Below, in pieces: positions 1-11,680 of a stretch of 64,000 nt of DNA. The DNA is from Diphasiastrum complanatum (taxonomy: Eukaryota > Streptophyta > Lycopodiopsida > Lycopodiales > Lycopodiaceae), in the NCBI GenBank assembly GCA_029204225.1, contig CM055101.1, forward strand, positions 29,005,475 through 29,069,474. The letters run 5' to 3'. The translations under genes and the position numbers were made by a program. The notes below the pieces were generated by a model, which had not been told where the DNA came from, searched no databases, and saw only the letters and a program-made list of their open reading frames with translations. The number at the start of each line of letters is the position of its first letter. The stretch's first letter is position 1.

Positions 1-370
1 TATGACAACCTTGTCCAATCCTATGCCATTAAGGAGATCTCTACCAAAGAGATCTTATCATGGATATGGTGAGGGTGCTGCTATGATGGATCCCTTGGCT
101 GATCTTCACTTCTTATGCATACCAAAGGATCCACTCAAAAAAAGATTTACAAACTTCGCCGGTGATCTAGTACCTTTCTAAGCTATTTTTTGAGGAGGAG
201 TGTGAGAAATTGGCAAAAATCTAGCTTGGTATTTTTTATGATAGAAGTTTGTAAGTGAATCTCACATGTGTGGAGGATGTTTCCACATGTGGAGAATTGT
301 AAAGTAAATAAAAAAAATGTTTGATATAGGGGTCTCATAGAATTTCATAGTCAAGCATTTAGGTGTAGGA
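1..370 (+). pseudogene. Ty1/copia internal remnant (gag end and 3' untranslated part)
   Basis: The first 45 bases read DNLVQSYAIKE, the same gag stretch found in the reverse-strand copia near 30,960. The reading frame then stops and nothing of protease, integrase or reverse transcriptase follows, so this copy is internally deleted. A purine-rich stretch near 190-206 (gaggaggagtgtgaga) matches the corresponding site before the LTR at 27.4 kb and is the probable polypurine tract. Gag identity rests on one short match. Confidence 0.6.
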
Positions 371-1024
371 TGTTGATAAGGTCAAATTTGGCATAGATGG
401 CAAATTATCCATTTCCACTTGTAATGTCACTATTGAGCTAAAATAGAGTAGGAGGCCAAACTCGTGCCAAATAGAGTGTAGACAAGTGTAATGCTTGTGT
501 TTGATGAAGTTTAAGAGGTCCAATAGGATTTAGAGGTGGAACCATGAGTGGTCCAATAGAATTTGAGGTTTTCTTGAAAATGGTCCAATAGAATTTAGAG
601 GTGAATGGATCAATGGTCCAATAGGATTAAGAGTGGCAAAAGTGTGGTCCAATCATGATTGAGCATTCTGGTAGCTCATGGATCTATTAGTATCATTGTA
701 CTTCTCATTTGGATCTATTGATTTTGAGATTGAGTGGATTTTGTGAGTAATTGGTTTTCTAGCTTTCTCTCTCTACCCGAGAGCTCATGATGATTTTCTC
801 TCTCTACCAGAGGAGAGCAGCTTGTTTTTACTTAGATTATTTTTGGAACACTTCCCAAAAGTGTGAGTGAGAGTTGGAAGTGATTGATGCATGTAGTAGT
901 GTGTTTTTGCCATAGAATCAAAGATAGATCTTGAATCTCAATCTAGTCTTGATCTTGGTGCATCTACACACCTTAGGAGATCACAAGTACATGTTGTCGA
1001 CAGTCCACATGTGTGACATCAACA
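371..1024 (+). repeat. Copia LTR (654 bp), TGTTGAT...ATCAACA
   Basis: This block aligns along its length with the reverse complement of 26,729-27,387. Both begin TGTTGAT and end ATCAACA, a perfect 7-bp terminal inverted repeat, which fixes the LTR ends. Shared internal marks include repeated 'ggtccaatagga' phrases and a ctctctctacccgagagctcatgatg block. It follows an internal copia remnant, so it is a 3' LTR. No target duplication can be checked because the element start lies outside the window. Confidence 0.85.
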
Positions 1025-1192
1025 ACCCGATTTGGTTAAACCTGCATAGTTCATAAACCAAATGTGAGATAAGCTTAGTCAAATGCACTCAAATGCTAAC
1101 CTTAAACTAGATTTGTATGATTTGATACATACCTGAACATTCACATAAACCAGAATAGTTATGCATCATTCACATTAGAATTCCACGAACAA

Positions 1193-1341
1193 TAATGTTT
1201 TCGAGTTTTGATTTAAAGTCTTATTTGATTTTCATTTGATTTTCATTTAAGTTGATTCGAGACTATATTTATGTAAATGATAAGCCAATAAATCTTTTGG
1301 CCTTTGAGAACTTAGGACAGACCTTCACCCTCGAGTTCGCA
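1193..1341 (+). repeat. 5' LTR end of a short LTR element (family 'LTR-A')
   Basis: About 140-150 bp starting near aatgttttcgag and ending ttcgca recur at about 2830-2969 with few changes. This copy has an extra 11-bp repetition of gattttcattt. A tRNA primer-binding site follows within 4 bases, which marks the 3' edge of a 5' LTR. The true upstream edge is unclear: similarity stops near 1193, and 1025-1192 shows nothing I can identify. Confidence 0.6.
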
Positions 1342-1344
1342 GTT

Positions 1345-1361
1345 TGGTATCAGAGCCATGG
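1345..1361 (+). other. Primer-binding site, initiator tRNA-Met type
   Basis: TGGTATCAGAGCCATGG lies just after the LTR end. TGGTATCAGAGC is the complement of the 3' end of plant initiator tRNA-Met and primes minus-strand synthesis in most plant LTR retrotransposons. Confidence 0.85.
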
Positions 1362-1950
1362 TTTAATATTTCATGAACTTGATGTGAAGACCTTGTATGT
1401 TCATGCATGTAGAAGAACATAAAGCTTCACTCGATGTTTAAGAGACCTTGTGCTTCAAATAGCAAGAACTGCTTGGAAATGATCAACAAGACAGACTCCT
1501 AATAGGCATGACAAAGAACCAGATGACAACGAAACACTGAAAACCTACTTGCTGAGAACTAGAAGGTCATGTTTATCAAGAAGTTACAACCCGAGACTAG
1601 TTACGGCCATAAAATCATTGAAGGCCGTACTAGTAAAACAAGGAAAGAATTTTTTGAACCATATTAATTGTCCACTAAGGCCACAAGAATGTTTTAAATG
1701 TAGATCTCGAAATACTTTAAAGAAAAACATCAAATAGGATGGAAAATACTAAGTTGTTTCCAAAAATGATTCTGATTCAATGCTATCGGTACTTTTTCTT
1801 TGAATGTTTCAAACATGCGTGTTATGTGATCTAAGATTTTAGTAGCTTAATGCATGTCAAGTAATGTTGATTTAAACATGCATGTCATGAAATGTTGATT
1901 TACACTTGTTAGCATACTTTATGCAAAAGTAAACCTTGATGATATGTTGC
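1362..1950 (+). pseudogene. Internal region of LTR-A element, possible gag remnant
   Basis: No long ORF survives. A 62-codon ORF at 1549-1737 ends CFKCRSRNTLKKN, which looks like the start of a zinc knuckle (CX2C then basic residues) but lacks the conserved His and last Cys. The distance between the two LTR-A ends is only about 1.5 kb, so the unit is a miniature or heavily deleted non-autonomous element. Assignment to gag is tentative. Confidence 0.35.
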
Positions 1951-2790
1951 CACTCTCTATATAAGTTGAAATGCACCCACTACCAAGAGGATTGAAGGAT
2001 GTTGCATCCAAGATCTGTCCATTTGGTGTTTGTTGTGTACAGGTGCTTTGGAGAAGAGGATTGAGACATTAGCTCAAGGAAGCTATGCTATTTTGTGGAT
2101 TGCAAGATTTTTGGAGCTCAAACCCTCTCGGATTTCTCTCTCTCTTTCACATCACACACACACACACTATCTCTCTCACTTTCACCTTCTCCTGAAACCA
2201 TGGTATGCTCTTGAAATTGTTACCCATATGTAAGAATGGTTGATCAGTACCATTGCATGTCATACCATCTATGGTCTATTGTCCATGCATGTCAGATCTA
2301 GAGCTTGCATGTCATGCCATCATTGGCCTATTGTCCATGCATGTCAGATCTAGAGCTTGCATGTCAGATTTGAAGCTTGCATGCCATACCATCTGTGGCC
2401 TATTGTCCATGCATGTCAAGATCTAAAGCTTGCATGTCATACCATGCATTGCCAAATGACCATGCATGTCACTTCATGACTGTTGCATGTCAAGAATCTA
2501 TGAACCCTCATGATTGCATGTCAAGAATCTAAGATCCATTTGGATTGGATGTCAAGAATTTAAGATCCAACATGATTGCATGTCGGAAAGATTAAAACTT
2601 AGGAAGAAATTTCTATGCTTTTGTTAAGTTCGATATGGAATTAAGATCAATGAATAAGAACTAAGTCTATGCTAAGTTGATTTTCCTACTTTCAGACCCC
2701 TATTGGAATCCATTGTATATGTAATTGGCATTGGCCAATTGGATTTGCATAATGACAAGAAAAAAATCCTTTGGGGAGGGCATCTTGACC
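1951..2790 (+). repeat. Dispersed repeat 'R', copy 1 (TATA box, short (TC)n, TGCATGTC array)
   Basis: From ctctatataag at about 1953 to gacaagaaaaa...tcc at about 2775 the sequence matches copy 2 (4,665-5,545) closely and copy 3 (36,125-36,605, reverse) over its middle. Order: TATA-like box, about 150 bp leader, a short CT/CA microsatellite (2138-2178), then an array of TTGCATGTCA words (2255-2590). In this copy the microsatellite is only about 40 bp. A G-rich end (tttggggaggg) may be a polypurine tract. It lies between the two LTR-A ends, so it could be internal sequence of that element. Confidence 0.7.
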
Positions 2791-2829
2791 CCTAAGTGCT
2801 TCCATTGTTGTGTGAATGAATCTATGTGG

Positions 2830-2969
2830 TGCAATGTTTTCGAGTTTTGATTTAAAGTCTTATTTGATTTTCATTTAAGTTGGTTCAAGACTAGCTTTAT
2901 GTGAATGATAAGCCAATAAATCTGTTGGCCTTTGAGAACTTAGGACAAGCCTTCACCCTCGAGTTCACA
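2830..2969 (+). repeat. 3' LTR-A end
   Basis: Second copy of the 140-bp terminal block, ending TTCACA. With the block at 1193-1341 it brackets a unit of about 1.6 kb. Directly after it an exon-like sequence of a CACTA transposase begins, so this element probably inserted into or beside that transposon. Confidence 0.6.
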
Positions 2970-4255
2970 AAATCAATCTAGCGATGAAGACACTACTCAA
3001 GTCAACCGGGTAAATAATAAACATGCATTTTTTCTTGTTCATAAAGACTTTGTTACTATAACTTAAATATGACCTCAAATATTGTGCTAAAGTGACACGT
3101 ACTTGATTTTTGTTTCTCGTAGAATAACTACTTTCAATTTAAAATATGGTGCACATGCATCAAGCGTGATGGGCAAAAGATGCGTGAAAGACATAATGTC
3201 GAAAATCATTTGTGGAAGTTTGGACAAAAAGATCAGGGTCAACCATCAAATTTGCAAGACGTTGAGGTTTGTTAATTTTATATGATTGTTTTTTATTAAA
3301 ATATTTGTCAATCTATATACGTCATTTATTGAATTATTTTAATGTTTGTAGCCAATAAATTGAATGTCATTCCGTGTTTAATGACAATCAACATCAAGTT
3401 TTGATGGACATGAGAGAACAAAGAATGAAACAAATTCAAGAGACAGATACAGTTGAAGAAAAGAGTAATCAACTTGATTCTAATTATGGTGATGATGGGG
3501 TGCAACACAATGAAGCAATGCACAATATGTTTGAATCCTACTTTAATAAAACAAATGAGAATGATGCTATGCACGCATCTTCTAGTGAAAATAGAAATCA
3601 TGAACAATTTGAGATGGATGAAGACGAGATTCTATTGCGCAAGGAGGCAGATACTCTTTGTATCCAGGAGCATCCATTTCGAGACTAGCTACGTCAATTC
3701 TTATTCTAAACCTTCAAGCAACATAGAAATGGAGTGACCGTAGTGTCATGTCATTATTTGGGTACTTAACGCATAACACAACTTTTGTACTTTATAGCGT
3801 ATTTACATTAAATTAATTTAGTTTTTTTTTCTAGCAACTCATATTTTTCGAAAAAAAAAAAACATGATGATCAACGTACTTGGAATGAATTATGACACAA
3901 TACATGCATGTCCAAAAGACCGTGTTTTACTATAGAGGTGAGCATTCAGAAAAGCTTCAATGTCCAATGTGTAACGCTTCACGTTATCGAGATGATGTAG
4001 AGGGGGATAAAGTGCTACGACATTTTCCAATTATCTCACGATTGCAACATTTATTTTGATGTAAATATTTGGCACAACTAATAGATTGGCATGTGAAAAA
4101 TTGATCTACGGATGATGTGATGTGAGTACCATGTGACTCACTTGCATGGAAACATACTGAAGACCAATGGCCCGAGTTCAAAAATGAACCTCGTAATTTA
4201 AGATTTGGCCTTGCTATGGATGGCATGAATCTTTTTAGTGTTCAAGCATCAACTT
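2970..4255 (+). pseudogene. CACTA (En/Spm) TNP2-type transposase, 5' part, decayed
   Basis: The clearest stretch (3,880-4,250) reads LGMNYDTIHACPKD, then LQCPMCNASRYRDD, LRHFPIISRLQHLF, DSLAWKHTEDQWPEF and LRFGLAMDGMNLFS. In order these fit the TNP2 transposase signature (short-metal CPxC segment, RxFPLIPRLQ, RxxGLAxDGFNPF). Upstream exon-like pieces occur at 2,970-3,011, 3,121-3,268 and 3,352-3,690; the last is a 104-codon acidic ORF (3374-3688). Exons end at GT and begin after AG with T-rich tracts. In-frame stops interrupt 3,880-4,250 and the C-terminal half is missing where repeat R begins. TNP2 cuts and pastes CACTA elements in the nucleus; this copy cannot be active. Confidence 0.75.
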
Positions 4256-4439
4256 GGTCAACATGGCCACATAGATTCATCACAAAACAACGGAAGCACT
4301 GAGGGGGACATATACCTTGGATCTTCCTTAGGAAGATTGCACTTGGGTGAAATCCCGAGTTGTAACCATGAAAAATTATATGTAATTAAAAGTAAGATCA
4401 AACCTTGTACCACCTATCTCCCACCTACTTTTCCACATG

Positions 4440-4467
4440 CATTCTAGGCTATTTGACACCTAGAATG
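4440..4467. repeat. Short inverted repeat at the upstream side of repeat R copy 2
   Basis: CATTCTAGG and CCTAGAATG form a perfect 9-bp stem around a 10-base spacer. It sits where the unique sequence after the CACTA remnant passes into repeat R and may mark an old element edge. Confidence 0.4.
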
Positions 4468-4469
4468 GG

Positions 4470-4877
4470 TTGCCCTCCTACACTCTCACTTCATATGCCA
4501 AATCATTATAATAACTCTCCCAAGCTAATACACATCACCCATTCACCCTCTCTAACTAATACACCTCATCATGCACTCCACTCCACCCTAAGTCCAATTG
4601 GAGTCTTCATCACACCTCATGCACTTGAACTTGACACCTCACTCACTTTGGAAGGACTCTCCACTCTCTATATAAGTGGAAATGTGCCCCACTACCAAGA
4701 GGATTGAAGGATGTTGCATCCAAGCTCTACCCATTTGTTGTTTGTTGTGAATAGGTGCTTTGGAGAAGAGGATTGAGGCATTAACTCAAAGTGGTTATGC
4801 TATTTTGTGGATTGTTGGATTTTGGAGCTCAAACCCTCTCGGATTTCTATCCCTCTTTAACATCACAAACACAAACA

Positions 4878-4958
<81 letters not shown>

Positions 4959-5545
4959 ACCTTTTCCTGAAACCATGGTATGCTCTTGAAACTGTTACCC
5001 ATATGTAAGAATGGTTGATTAGTACCATTGCATGTCATACGATCTATGGTCTATTGTCCATGCATGTCAGATCTAGAGCTTGCATGTCATGCCATCATTG
5101 GCCTATTGTCCATGCATGTTAGATCTAGAGCTTGCATGTCAAATTTGAAGGTTGCATGTCATACCATCTGTGGCCTATTTTCCATGCATGTCAGATCTAA
5201 AGCTTGCATGTCAGATTTGAAGCTTGCATATCACTTCATGACTGTTGCATGTTAAGAATCTATGAACCCTCATGATTGCATGTCAAGAATCTAAGATCCA
5301 TTTGGATTGCATGTCAAGAATCTAAGATCCAACATGATTGCATGTCGGAAAGATTAAGACTTAGGAAGAAATTTCTATGCTTTTGTTAAGATATATATGG
5401 AATTAAGATCAATGAATAAAAACTATGTCTATGCTAAGTTAATTTTCCTACTTTGAGACTCCTATTGGAATCCATTGTATATGTAATTGGCAATGGCCAA
5501 TTGGATTTGCATAATGACAAGAAAAGAATCCTTCAGGGGGGGGGG
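4470..5545 (+). repeat. Dispersed repeat 'R', copy 2 with long (TC)n
   Basis: Longest copy of the repeat. It has ctctatataagtgg at about 4,668 (TATA-like), leader sequence shared with copy 1, a (TC)n tract at about 4,880-4,955, and a TGCATGTC array at 5,020-5,345 containing several tccatgcatgtcag units, each with the RY core CATGCATG. It ends in a run of ten G at about 5,538-5,547. Predicted Ser-Leu peptides across the microsatellite are translation artefacts. Confidence 0.75.
4880..4956. repeat. (TC)n microsatellite
   Basis: About 38 uninterrupted TC units inside repeat R copy 2. The same position is short in copy 1 and about 280 bp in copy 3, so the tract expands within this family. Confidence 0.95.
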
Positions 5546-6480
5546 TTCCATTTGTTTTTGCATAATGTCCATTAATTCCGAGGCCCTTTTTTATAGAGGT
5601 TGCCCATCCTCAATCATGCTCATTGGCACTTAATTTCTAGAGGTTGCCCATCCTCAATCATGGTGAATAGGGTCAAAAGGGTGATCACTCCCTTGGCCTA
5701 TTCGTGACCTTTATAGACTCCATTGAGCCTTCATTATAGACTCTTCTGAGCCTTCATTATAGACTTAGAAATAAGCCTTCTTTATAGACTCTTCTGAGGC
5801 TTCTTTATAGACTTTGTCAAAAGCCTTCTTGTTTACTATCTTAAGCTTAGAAGGCTTCTTGTTTCGATTCTTGTTCTTTAGGCACTTTCTTCAAGTACCT
5901 GCACATACCCTCAAAGAGAGGTTAGTCCTTAAGCCTAGAGGGCTTATTTTTGTTCTGATTCTTCAAGTACATTCTTCAGTGTTCATAATACCATAAAAAA
6001 TGGTCCATAGAAGATTCTTAGTTCTATTGGTATCAATGTCTGTTACTCAATTTATTAAAGTAATAAATTCATTCAATTTCCTAAAAGAATATTGATCATT
6101 GATAATTTTATGTCATCAAATTCTATCTGGATTTGAAGCTGGGAAAGTTTTTATTACTTAGGAGCAATTTGTCTCTACAGTTTACAGATTTGAATGTGAT
6201 TCATCTCCTTGTGATAAACTACATATATGCACAAGTACAAAACACAAATAATATAAACCTAGTCAATTTGAAAATATGTTGATTCTTATCTTTTAATATT
6301 TAGACAACATGATTCCTACATGCATATTATTGTTTGATACTCATAAGTTTGATTCTTATACATGGATTCTTATATGATTCTTTTGCATCTTGTTGCAGGT
6401 TATAAACACACATCTATCCATTTTCTCTTTGTTTTTAGTGGTATGAAAGTCTAACTCTAATATACAATAAAGTTTTGTAG
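5546..6480. other. Intergenic, short imperfect tandem repeats, no gene seen
   Basis: 5,590-5,665 holds two copies of agaggttgcccatcctcaatcatg. 5,710-5,815 holds repeated ttatagactcttctgagccttc units. No ORF with family signature was found. 5,990-6,480 is AT-rich with no feature I can support. Confidence 0.6.
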
Positions 6481-6747
6481 GTGATTTTTGTTTTTCTACT
6501 TCATTTCAATATATTAGGGTTTATTGTAATATATTGTATGTTTATGAATGTAGTAATCATGTCGGGGTCCGGCAGTGGCGAGAGCTCGGGAGATTATGTT
6601 TCAAATCTCTATGCCTCGCTAACTCCTGAACAAAAAACACAATTGCAAAGTATGCTTAGCCAAGACCACGACGGTGGTACCTCACAAGCAGCTGGGCTCC
6701 TGCCCCTACCGGTACAAGAAATTGTATGTAGGAAGTGTGAATTTTAG
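6481..6747 (+). CDS. Small ORF, unrecognised
   Basis: An 88-codon ORF. An internal Met gives a hydrophilic peptide starting MSGSGSGESSGDYVSNLYAS with a Gln/Ser-rich middle, and the GC content is higher than its surroundings. The upstream part is hydrophobic and AT-rich and is probably not coding. The next open stretch (6,872) is an endonuclease fragment, so this could be an upstream exon of the same decayed element gene. No family recognised. Confidence 0.25.
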   Translation: MIFVFLLHFNILGFIVIYCMFMNVVIMSGSGSGESSGDYVSNLYASLTPEQKTQLQSMLSQDHDGGTSQAAGLLPLPVQEIVCRKCEF

Positions 6748-6871
6748 AAGGTGGTTTAAAAGGTATTGTTTGATGCAAGTCACAAGGTAGGGTAGTTACA
6801 AGGTTGTTCTGATTTTTTTCCAGGAATCCGATGACAGTAATACTACTTTTTATGTTATAATTGTACTTGCA

Positions 6872-7129
6872 GTGTATCGAAAACTAAATTCAAATATGAT
6901 GAGTTTCTTGAATACAATAGATGATATATTACAAAATGCATTCACAGACATACCAATACCAACTAGTTTCCAACAAACTATCCCTACACCAACAACATTG
7001 TATGGAAGCAAATTAGATCATATATGGACAAATGCACACAACTCGAAAAGCTTTTACGGAGTCACACACTGTTATTGGAGTGACCACTCACCAATTTATT
7101 ACCTATATAGTGACCCAAATATCATGTAA
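6872..7129 (+). pseudogene. Endonuclease/exonuclease/phosphatase (EEP) domain, C-terminal part, Helitron-like
   Basis: The ORF carries GSKLDHIWTNA followed after about 14 residues by YWSDHSPIYY. The Asp-His-Ile and SDHSPI motifs are the end of the EEP nuclease fold, the latter holding the catalytic Asp-His pair. The 'LDHIWTNA...YWSDHxPIY' wording is closest to nucleases attached to Helitron-like helicases, from memory; a LINE source is the alternative. The N-terminal half of the same domain lies immediately downstream on the opposite strand, so the domain is cut by an inversion. Confidence 0.6.
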
Positions 7130-7130
7130 G

Positions 7131-7434
7131 TCTCCTTCATCAAGTTTCTATTGCTACAGGTAGTGTTGGTTCTCATGTATATTGCTGTGCCAGAGAAGCA
7201 GTAATTTTGTATGGAATGGAAATTTTTGGTCAAGTATGATGCTTGATTGTGGTTTTTTGTTTCTTGGAAACACAAGATATTTGAGCTCATCAAATTGTAA
7301 TCTACCAAAATATCAATTTCATGTTTTTGCAATGAGACTATGTTTAAAGATTGAATAACAAGGTGTGTATTTTTACAATACTCCATGATAAGAATTTGAA
7401 TGCGCCAATTTCCATGATTGCGAAGGCGGTGCAT
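7131..7434 (-). pseudogene. EEP endonuclease domain, N-terminal part, inverted
   Basis: Read on the minus strand it gives IQSLNIVSLQKHEIDILVDY then SSNILCFQETK and later FSGTAIYMRTNT. These are the N-terminal EEP motifs (SLNI..L.KH..DI and ILCFQET, with the metal-binding Glu). Together with the plus-strand fragment before it nearly a whole domain is represented, but head to head. This fits an inversion with a breakpoint near 7,130. Confidence 0.55.
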
Positions 7435-8489
7435 TTCTTTTCTAATACAAGGGTCGCATTTTGAATGTTGATTATGGAGCGGAGTGGTTAAATATAAATT
7501 TTGAATATTTCATATTCTAGATAGAGCTATATATGTCAAGCCATGTTTGCTGGTTCTAGTAGGATTGAAAATCACATGGTCTATCGTTAGACCTTGTGTT
7601 GTAGGCGTCTTTATATGTATAATGTGGGATAAAATAGCATGGCGCTATTCTAGCAGTATGTCTTTGACCTTCTAGTATGAGATTAACAATATGTTGTATT
7701 TCATTATATTGACAGTGGTGAAAATAGATGCAACCAAGAAAAGATGATTGAATTATATTCACAAATTGCGGGTTTTAAAAAAAAAGGTCTATAATTATGG
7801 TAAGGTAGTAGTAACAGTCGTGGGAAATCTTTGGAAACAGGTTGGGAAACGATTGCTACGGTCACAAGTTGGTCGTCATCATTCACCATGGTTTTGAAAG
7901 GTAGACGTACATGGGACATAGTCATAGTCTTGATTACTAACGTTACACCAATGCTAATTCAACAATGCACTGGAAGGCTGCATTACGAATCAAAATCAGT
8001 CTGATTACTTCTAATAAATAAAACACATCGGGTATAAAATTGAAATGAACATAAGGCAGGAAATTATTTCTAATTAATAAAGCATAACATGTATAAGATT
8101 GAAATGAACACTGTTTCTAGCATAAATGCCATCTAATAAATAAAACATACTATGTATAAGATTGAAATGAATATATTGTTTTATGGCATAAATAAAATAT
8201 GTATAGTATAATTGCTCACTATAAATTGAATATTACAAAGCACCTCATATGGGAAATGGGTTTCGTGAGATAAAATGTATTACTACGGTATATACAGTTT
8301 ACATTTTCCTAAAAGGCCCAACATGTATTTATCAATATTTCTGGTTAGAAAAACTAGAAAAACTCGATACACTTTCCAGAACGAGTATATGTTTTGAAAT
8401 TGCTAAACGAAAAAATTTGAAACATAATATGTAATTACAAATGCATTCGTATTAACAACTAATAGAAGCACCTTATTCATATGACCCAT
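7435..8489. other. No gene supported; AT-rich repeats
   Basis: Minus-strand ORFs at 7,556-7,925 could be remnants of the helicase part expected before an EEP domain in Helitron-like proteins, but I see no helicase motif. 8,000-8,240 contains three imperfect copies of a unit including taataaataaaacat...gtataagattgaaatgaac. Confidence 0.4.
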
Positions 8490-10132
8490 TTATATCAAAA
8501 CGTTATCTACATGACATAGGTATTTGAAGTTCAATACTAAAAACCTAGGTTGCAAAAGTATTGGTATTTTAACCTGTACTGGTACTTCATCCACACAATC
8601 TATTCCAGTATACCAGTTTGTGGACATACAAAATTGGAATCTATTCCTGTATGTGTTTGTATGAAACCATGTAACCGTGCTCGTCAACTTGAAATCGTCC
8701 ACAAATATTCAACTTTGCCAAGGTTGTCTGGATATATTGGGAATTTCCAGGTTGTGAAATTCGGAATTCCTCTCCGAGCGCCAATATTTTGTCAATCCAT
8801 GCATCTTTGATTTTCAAGTTGGTGATGCCCTTAAATCCAATCACAGTACCAAATAAACAAGGCACTCGTTCCAATGTTGTTGAGTGCATACATATGTAAC
8901 AAAATGGAATATTTTTTTGGAAAGCAAATTTGCCATGCTTGCAAGAAATGCAAACATGCTCGAACCATGGCGCATTGATTGCTTTCAAACAAAGGCGATC
9001 TGTAACCTATGGAACAAACTATGCATGACAATTTTTCATGTCAAAGGTATGTTACAAGTAACTACATGAGCTACGCATGAGAAATGTTAAAAACATGTAT
9101 GCAGAACAAATTAGTAGTACATGAAACCAACCTCTATTGGTTTATTTGTAGGGTTTCTTTTTTATGGTGCACCAATTCTAACTTTTCCCAAAATTCGCCC
9201 TTAGGAACCGCTGCAAAGATAGTTTTGGTCATAGCCATGAACATTAGAGAATCCGATTTTTTCAACACTCCTATAGTAGTGCTAAAAAACTTGCATTGCC
9301 AAATGAATGCAATTATTTGTTATTTGAATGTACCTCGCCTTCATCAGCTTTTTCGATTCCATCACAAACTATGATGAAATGTCGATGTTGTTGCATTCCA
9401 GCAATGGCAATAATAGCGACGACGACTGTCACGACCAGGTACGAGTTATGGATGTCTAGATCTTCAGTCAACAGATCCATATAATCTATCCTAAAATTCG
9501 CAAGGGAAATTCTAGGATAGGAACTAGTTTTAATATTAAAAGATTCAATTTTCTCAAATATTGTGTTAGGCCGGTAGGCACATACAAAATTTGATGTGGC
9601 ACAATCATGTTTAGGATTTTTTTTTTATATGAAAATTTGTTAATCGAATACAATCATCAATTGTCAATTGTAGAAAAGGTGTGTAGTGCACTTGAGGAAT
9701 TGACAATGTGATTGCATGGTTGCCATGAATCTCAGTCAGATCGAATTTTAACACTTTTTAGTATGGCAAATCTTGTGAAAAGTTGCCATATTTGGACAAA
9801 ATTTGGCCTTTGAACTTTATATTATATAAGCCTAGCTCGATATCATCTATATAGAGTTGTCGCATTCCTTTTTGATGAATACAAGGCAATGGATTGGAAC
9901 TAGATGTGGGTGGATTTACTTCCAGATTATGTGCACTTGACTCCACACATTGTTCAAACAACTCATGTGGTTTAATAGAGGTACGAGCGCCATCAATAGG
10001 TCTAGTTGCCAACAAATCTATTGTTGTTACTCGTTTACATATTTTTGGGACTACCATATGTATAGGTGATTCTTGAACTAGGGCGCGTTTTGTTGCTGTG
10101 GATGAACTTTCAGCCGCTGCCATCATAAACAC
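8490..10132 (-). pseudogene. Unrecognised minus-strand coding remnant
   Basis: Three minus-strand ORFs are higher in coding character than their surroundings. One is 124 codons at 9,758-10,132 starting MFMMAAAESSSTATKRALVQ; one is around 9,180-9,480; one is 115 codons at 8,641-8,988 containing CISCKHGKFAFQ...FCYIC, a possible metal-binding CX2C/CX2C pair, and later LGEEFRISQPGNSQYIQ. They may be exons of one decayed gene read from 10,132 downward. I recognise no family. Proximity to the EEP fragments suggests the same Helitron-like element, but that is only inferred. Confidence 0.3.
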
Positions 10133-10139
10133 GCATAAA

Positions 10140-11680
10140 ATTTATTCCAATAAATGGTAATCACTCCAGGTTTTTGAAACAACTAGTACATTCTATGCTT
10201 TACTTGCAATTGTTGTACAGTTCACCTGAAGGTTTGGTTGCTTGTAAGTCTTGTTCAAATTGATGTAATTCTTCTGGAAATTACAAATACAGTTATATTA
10301 AAATTTACTAATACATATTAAACCCAAAGTAAGCATTTTGGATTTTAAAATGCTAGCCCTTGATGGTACCATCAAGATTACTTGCGATTCCATGTTTCTT
10401 GCTATGCGTTGCAACTTCTTTGTCAAATAGATACTCGAAAATAATAACAAAGCTTTTTGATGATTTGATTTCAAGCAAGCAATCATTTGCAAGTGCTGTT
10501 GAATTCAAGGCTTCAGAATAAGCTATTGGCTTGATCCAGGAGCAAAACTGAAAATTGCTAAATTTTCAAGTTGATTGGAGCAAACAGAGGGTTGCTGAGA
10601 AGAACAGCTTGTTTGCATTCAACTGTGCATCAATTGTGAAGCCAAAAATTTCAAGAGAGTTCTTGCAGTAGGGCGACCTCAGTGGTGTAGGAGACTGCCA
10701 GAAAAATCTCAAAAAAGGGTTGAGTAAATCTCAAGAAAGCTCCATCCTTTCTACAGCTAAAGTTTTCATGTACAAAACCGTGGATCTTTCTCCACACAGA
10801 CTATGGTTCAGGGCTGTGAATGCATGGAGAGGGTTGCCCTAGCAGGTAGAATGTGCCCACAAATGGCCGTGAGTAGCCGTGGAGTAATCTGAGCACTGAA
10901 TCAGCTGGTAGAGAGGCATGGAGGAAAAACTTGGTGGCAGCCATAGTTGGCCAGGTGAGGAGAAGAAGCCGTGAAGAGAGAATGGCCGTGGAGCAGAACT
11001 CGCGCGCAACAAGGAGGAGGTCAACTTAATGTAAATAAGTCTATAGTGGCTTCAGGAGTGTTGTTCGGCGCACAGGAGCAAGTTCAACGGATAAGATCAA
11101 TCTCCACAAGTTCGACGGATAAGATCAATTTGATCTGGGCCACGAGATGAAAACCCATCGTTGGATATGGGTGAAGTGGACCTTGAAAAGGTTTGAAAGG
11201 CAAAATGGCCTTCAATTTCATTAAAAACTTTCAAGTTGAAAGGGACCCTAAAGTTCAAATTTGTTTGAAAAAGAGATTTGTTTCAAAGTGAAGAAACACT
11301 TGTGCTTTCTTCAAGAGCCTTTAACTTTTGGTCTAAAGCTCCGTTTAAGGCTGTCCAAAAGCCAAAATCCTCCAAATAAAGGGAAGAAAAGGACTGTACC
11401 CTGCAAGTACGGTACTTGAAAACATAGGGATTGCCGCGGAGAAAGTGTTTGGAGTGCGCCAAAAGTCTTTTTGCCATTCTAGTGGGCAAGTAGTTGGGAG
11501 TTGGTGACGAAGGGCATTTCGGAGGACGACACCGATTTGGCTTCCGATTTGGCGACAAAGCGGCAGGAGGTCCTAAAACTTTTTTGGTCAGACCTTAAAG
11601 TTGACTTTTAAAAGTCTAAATTGCTCTATAAGCTTGTCATTGAGCCTCGTTAGGGAGCTATAGGAGCAATTTTTAGCGAA
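10140..11680. other. No gene seen; 5' region of the forward copia
   Basis: No ORF of recognisable family. 11,079-11,130 contains a direct repeat of acaagttcgacggataagatcaat (one base differs). 10,640-11,680 probably includes LTR and leader sequence of the copia that starts at 11,681, but I find no TGGTATCAGAGC-like primer site here, so the LTR edge cannot be set. Confidence 0.4.

Noticed and set aside
1345-1361. tRNA-like sequence TGGTATCAGAGC (also 15,947 and reverse at 40,440 and 56,220)
   Set aside because: Only the tRNA 3' complement is present, at LTR borders: primer-binding sites, not tRNA genes. I found no cloverleaf tRNA gene.
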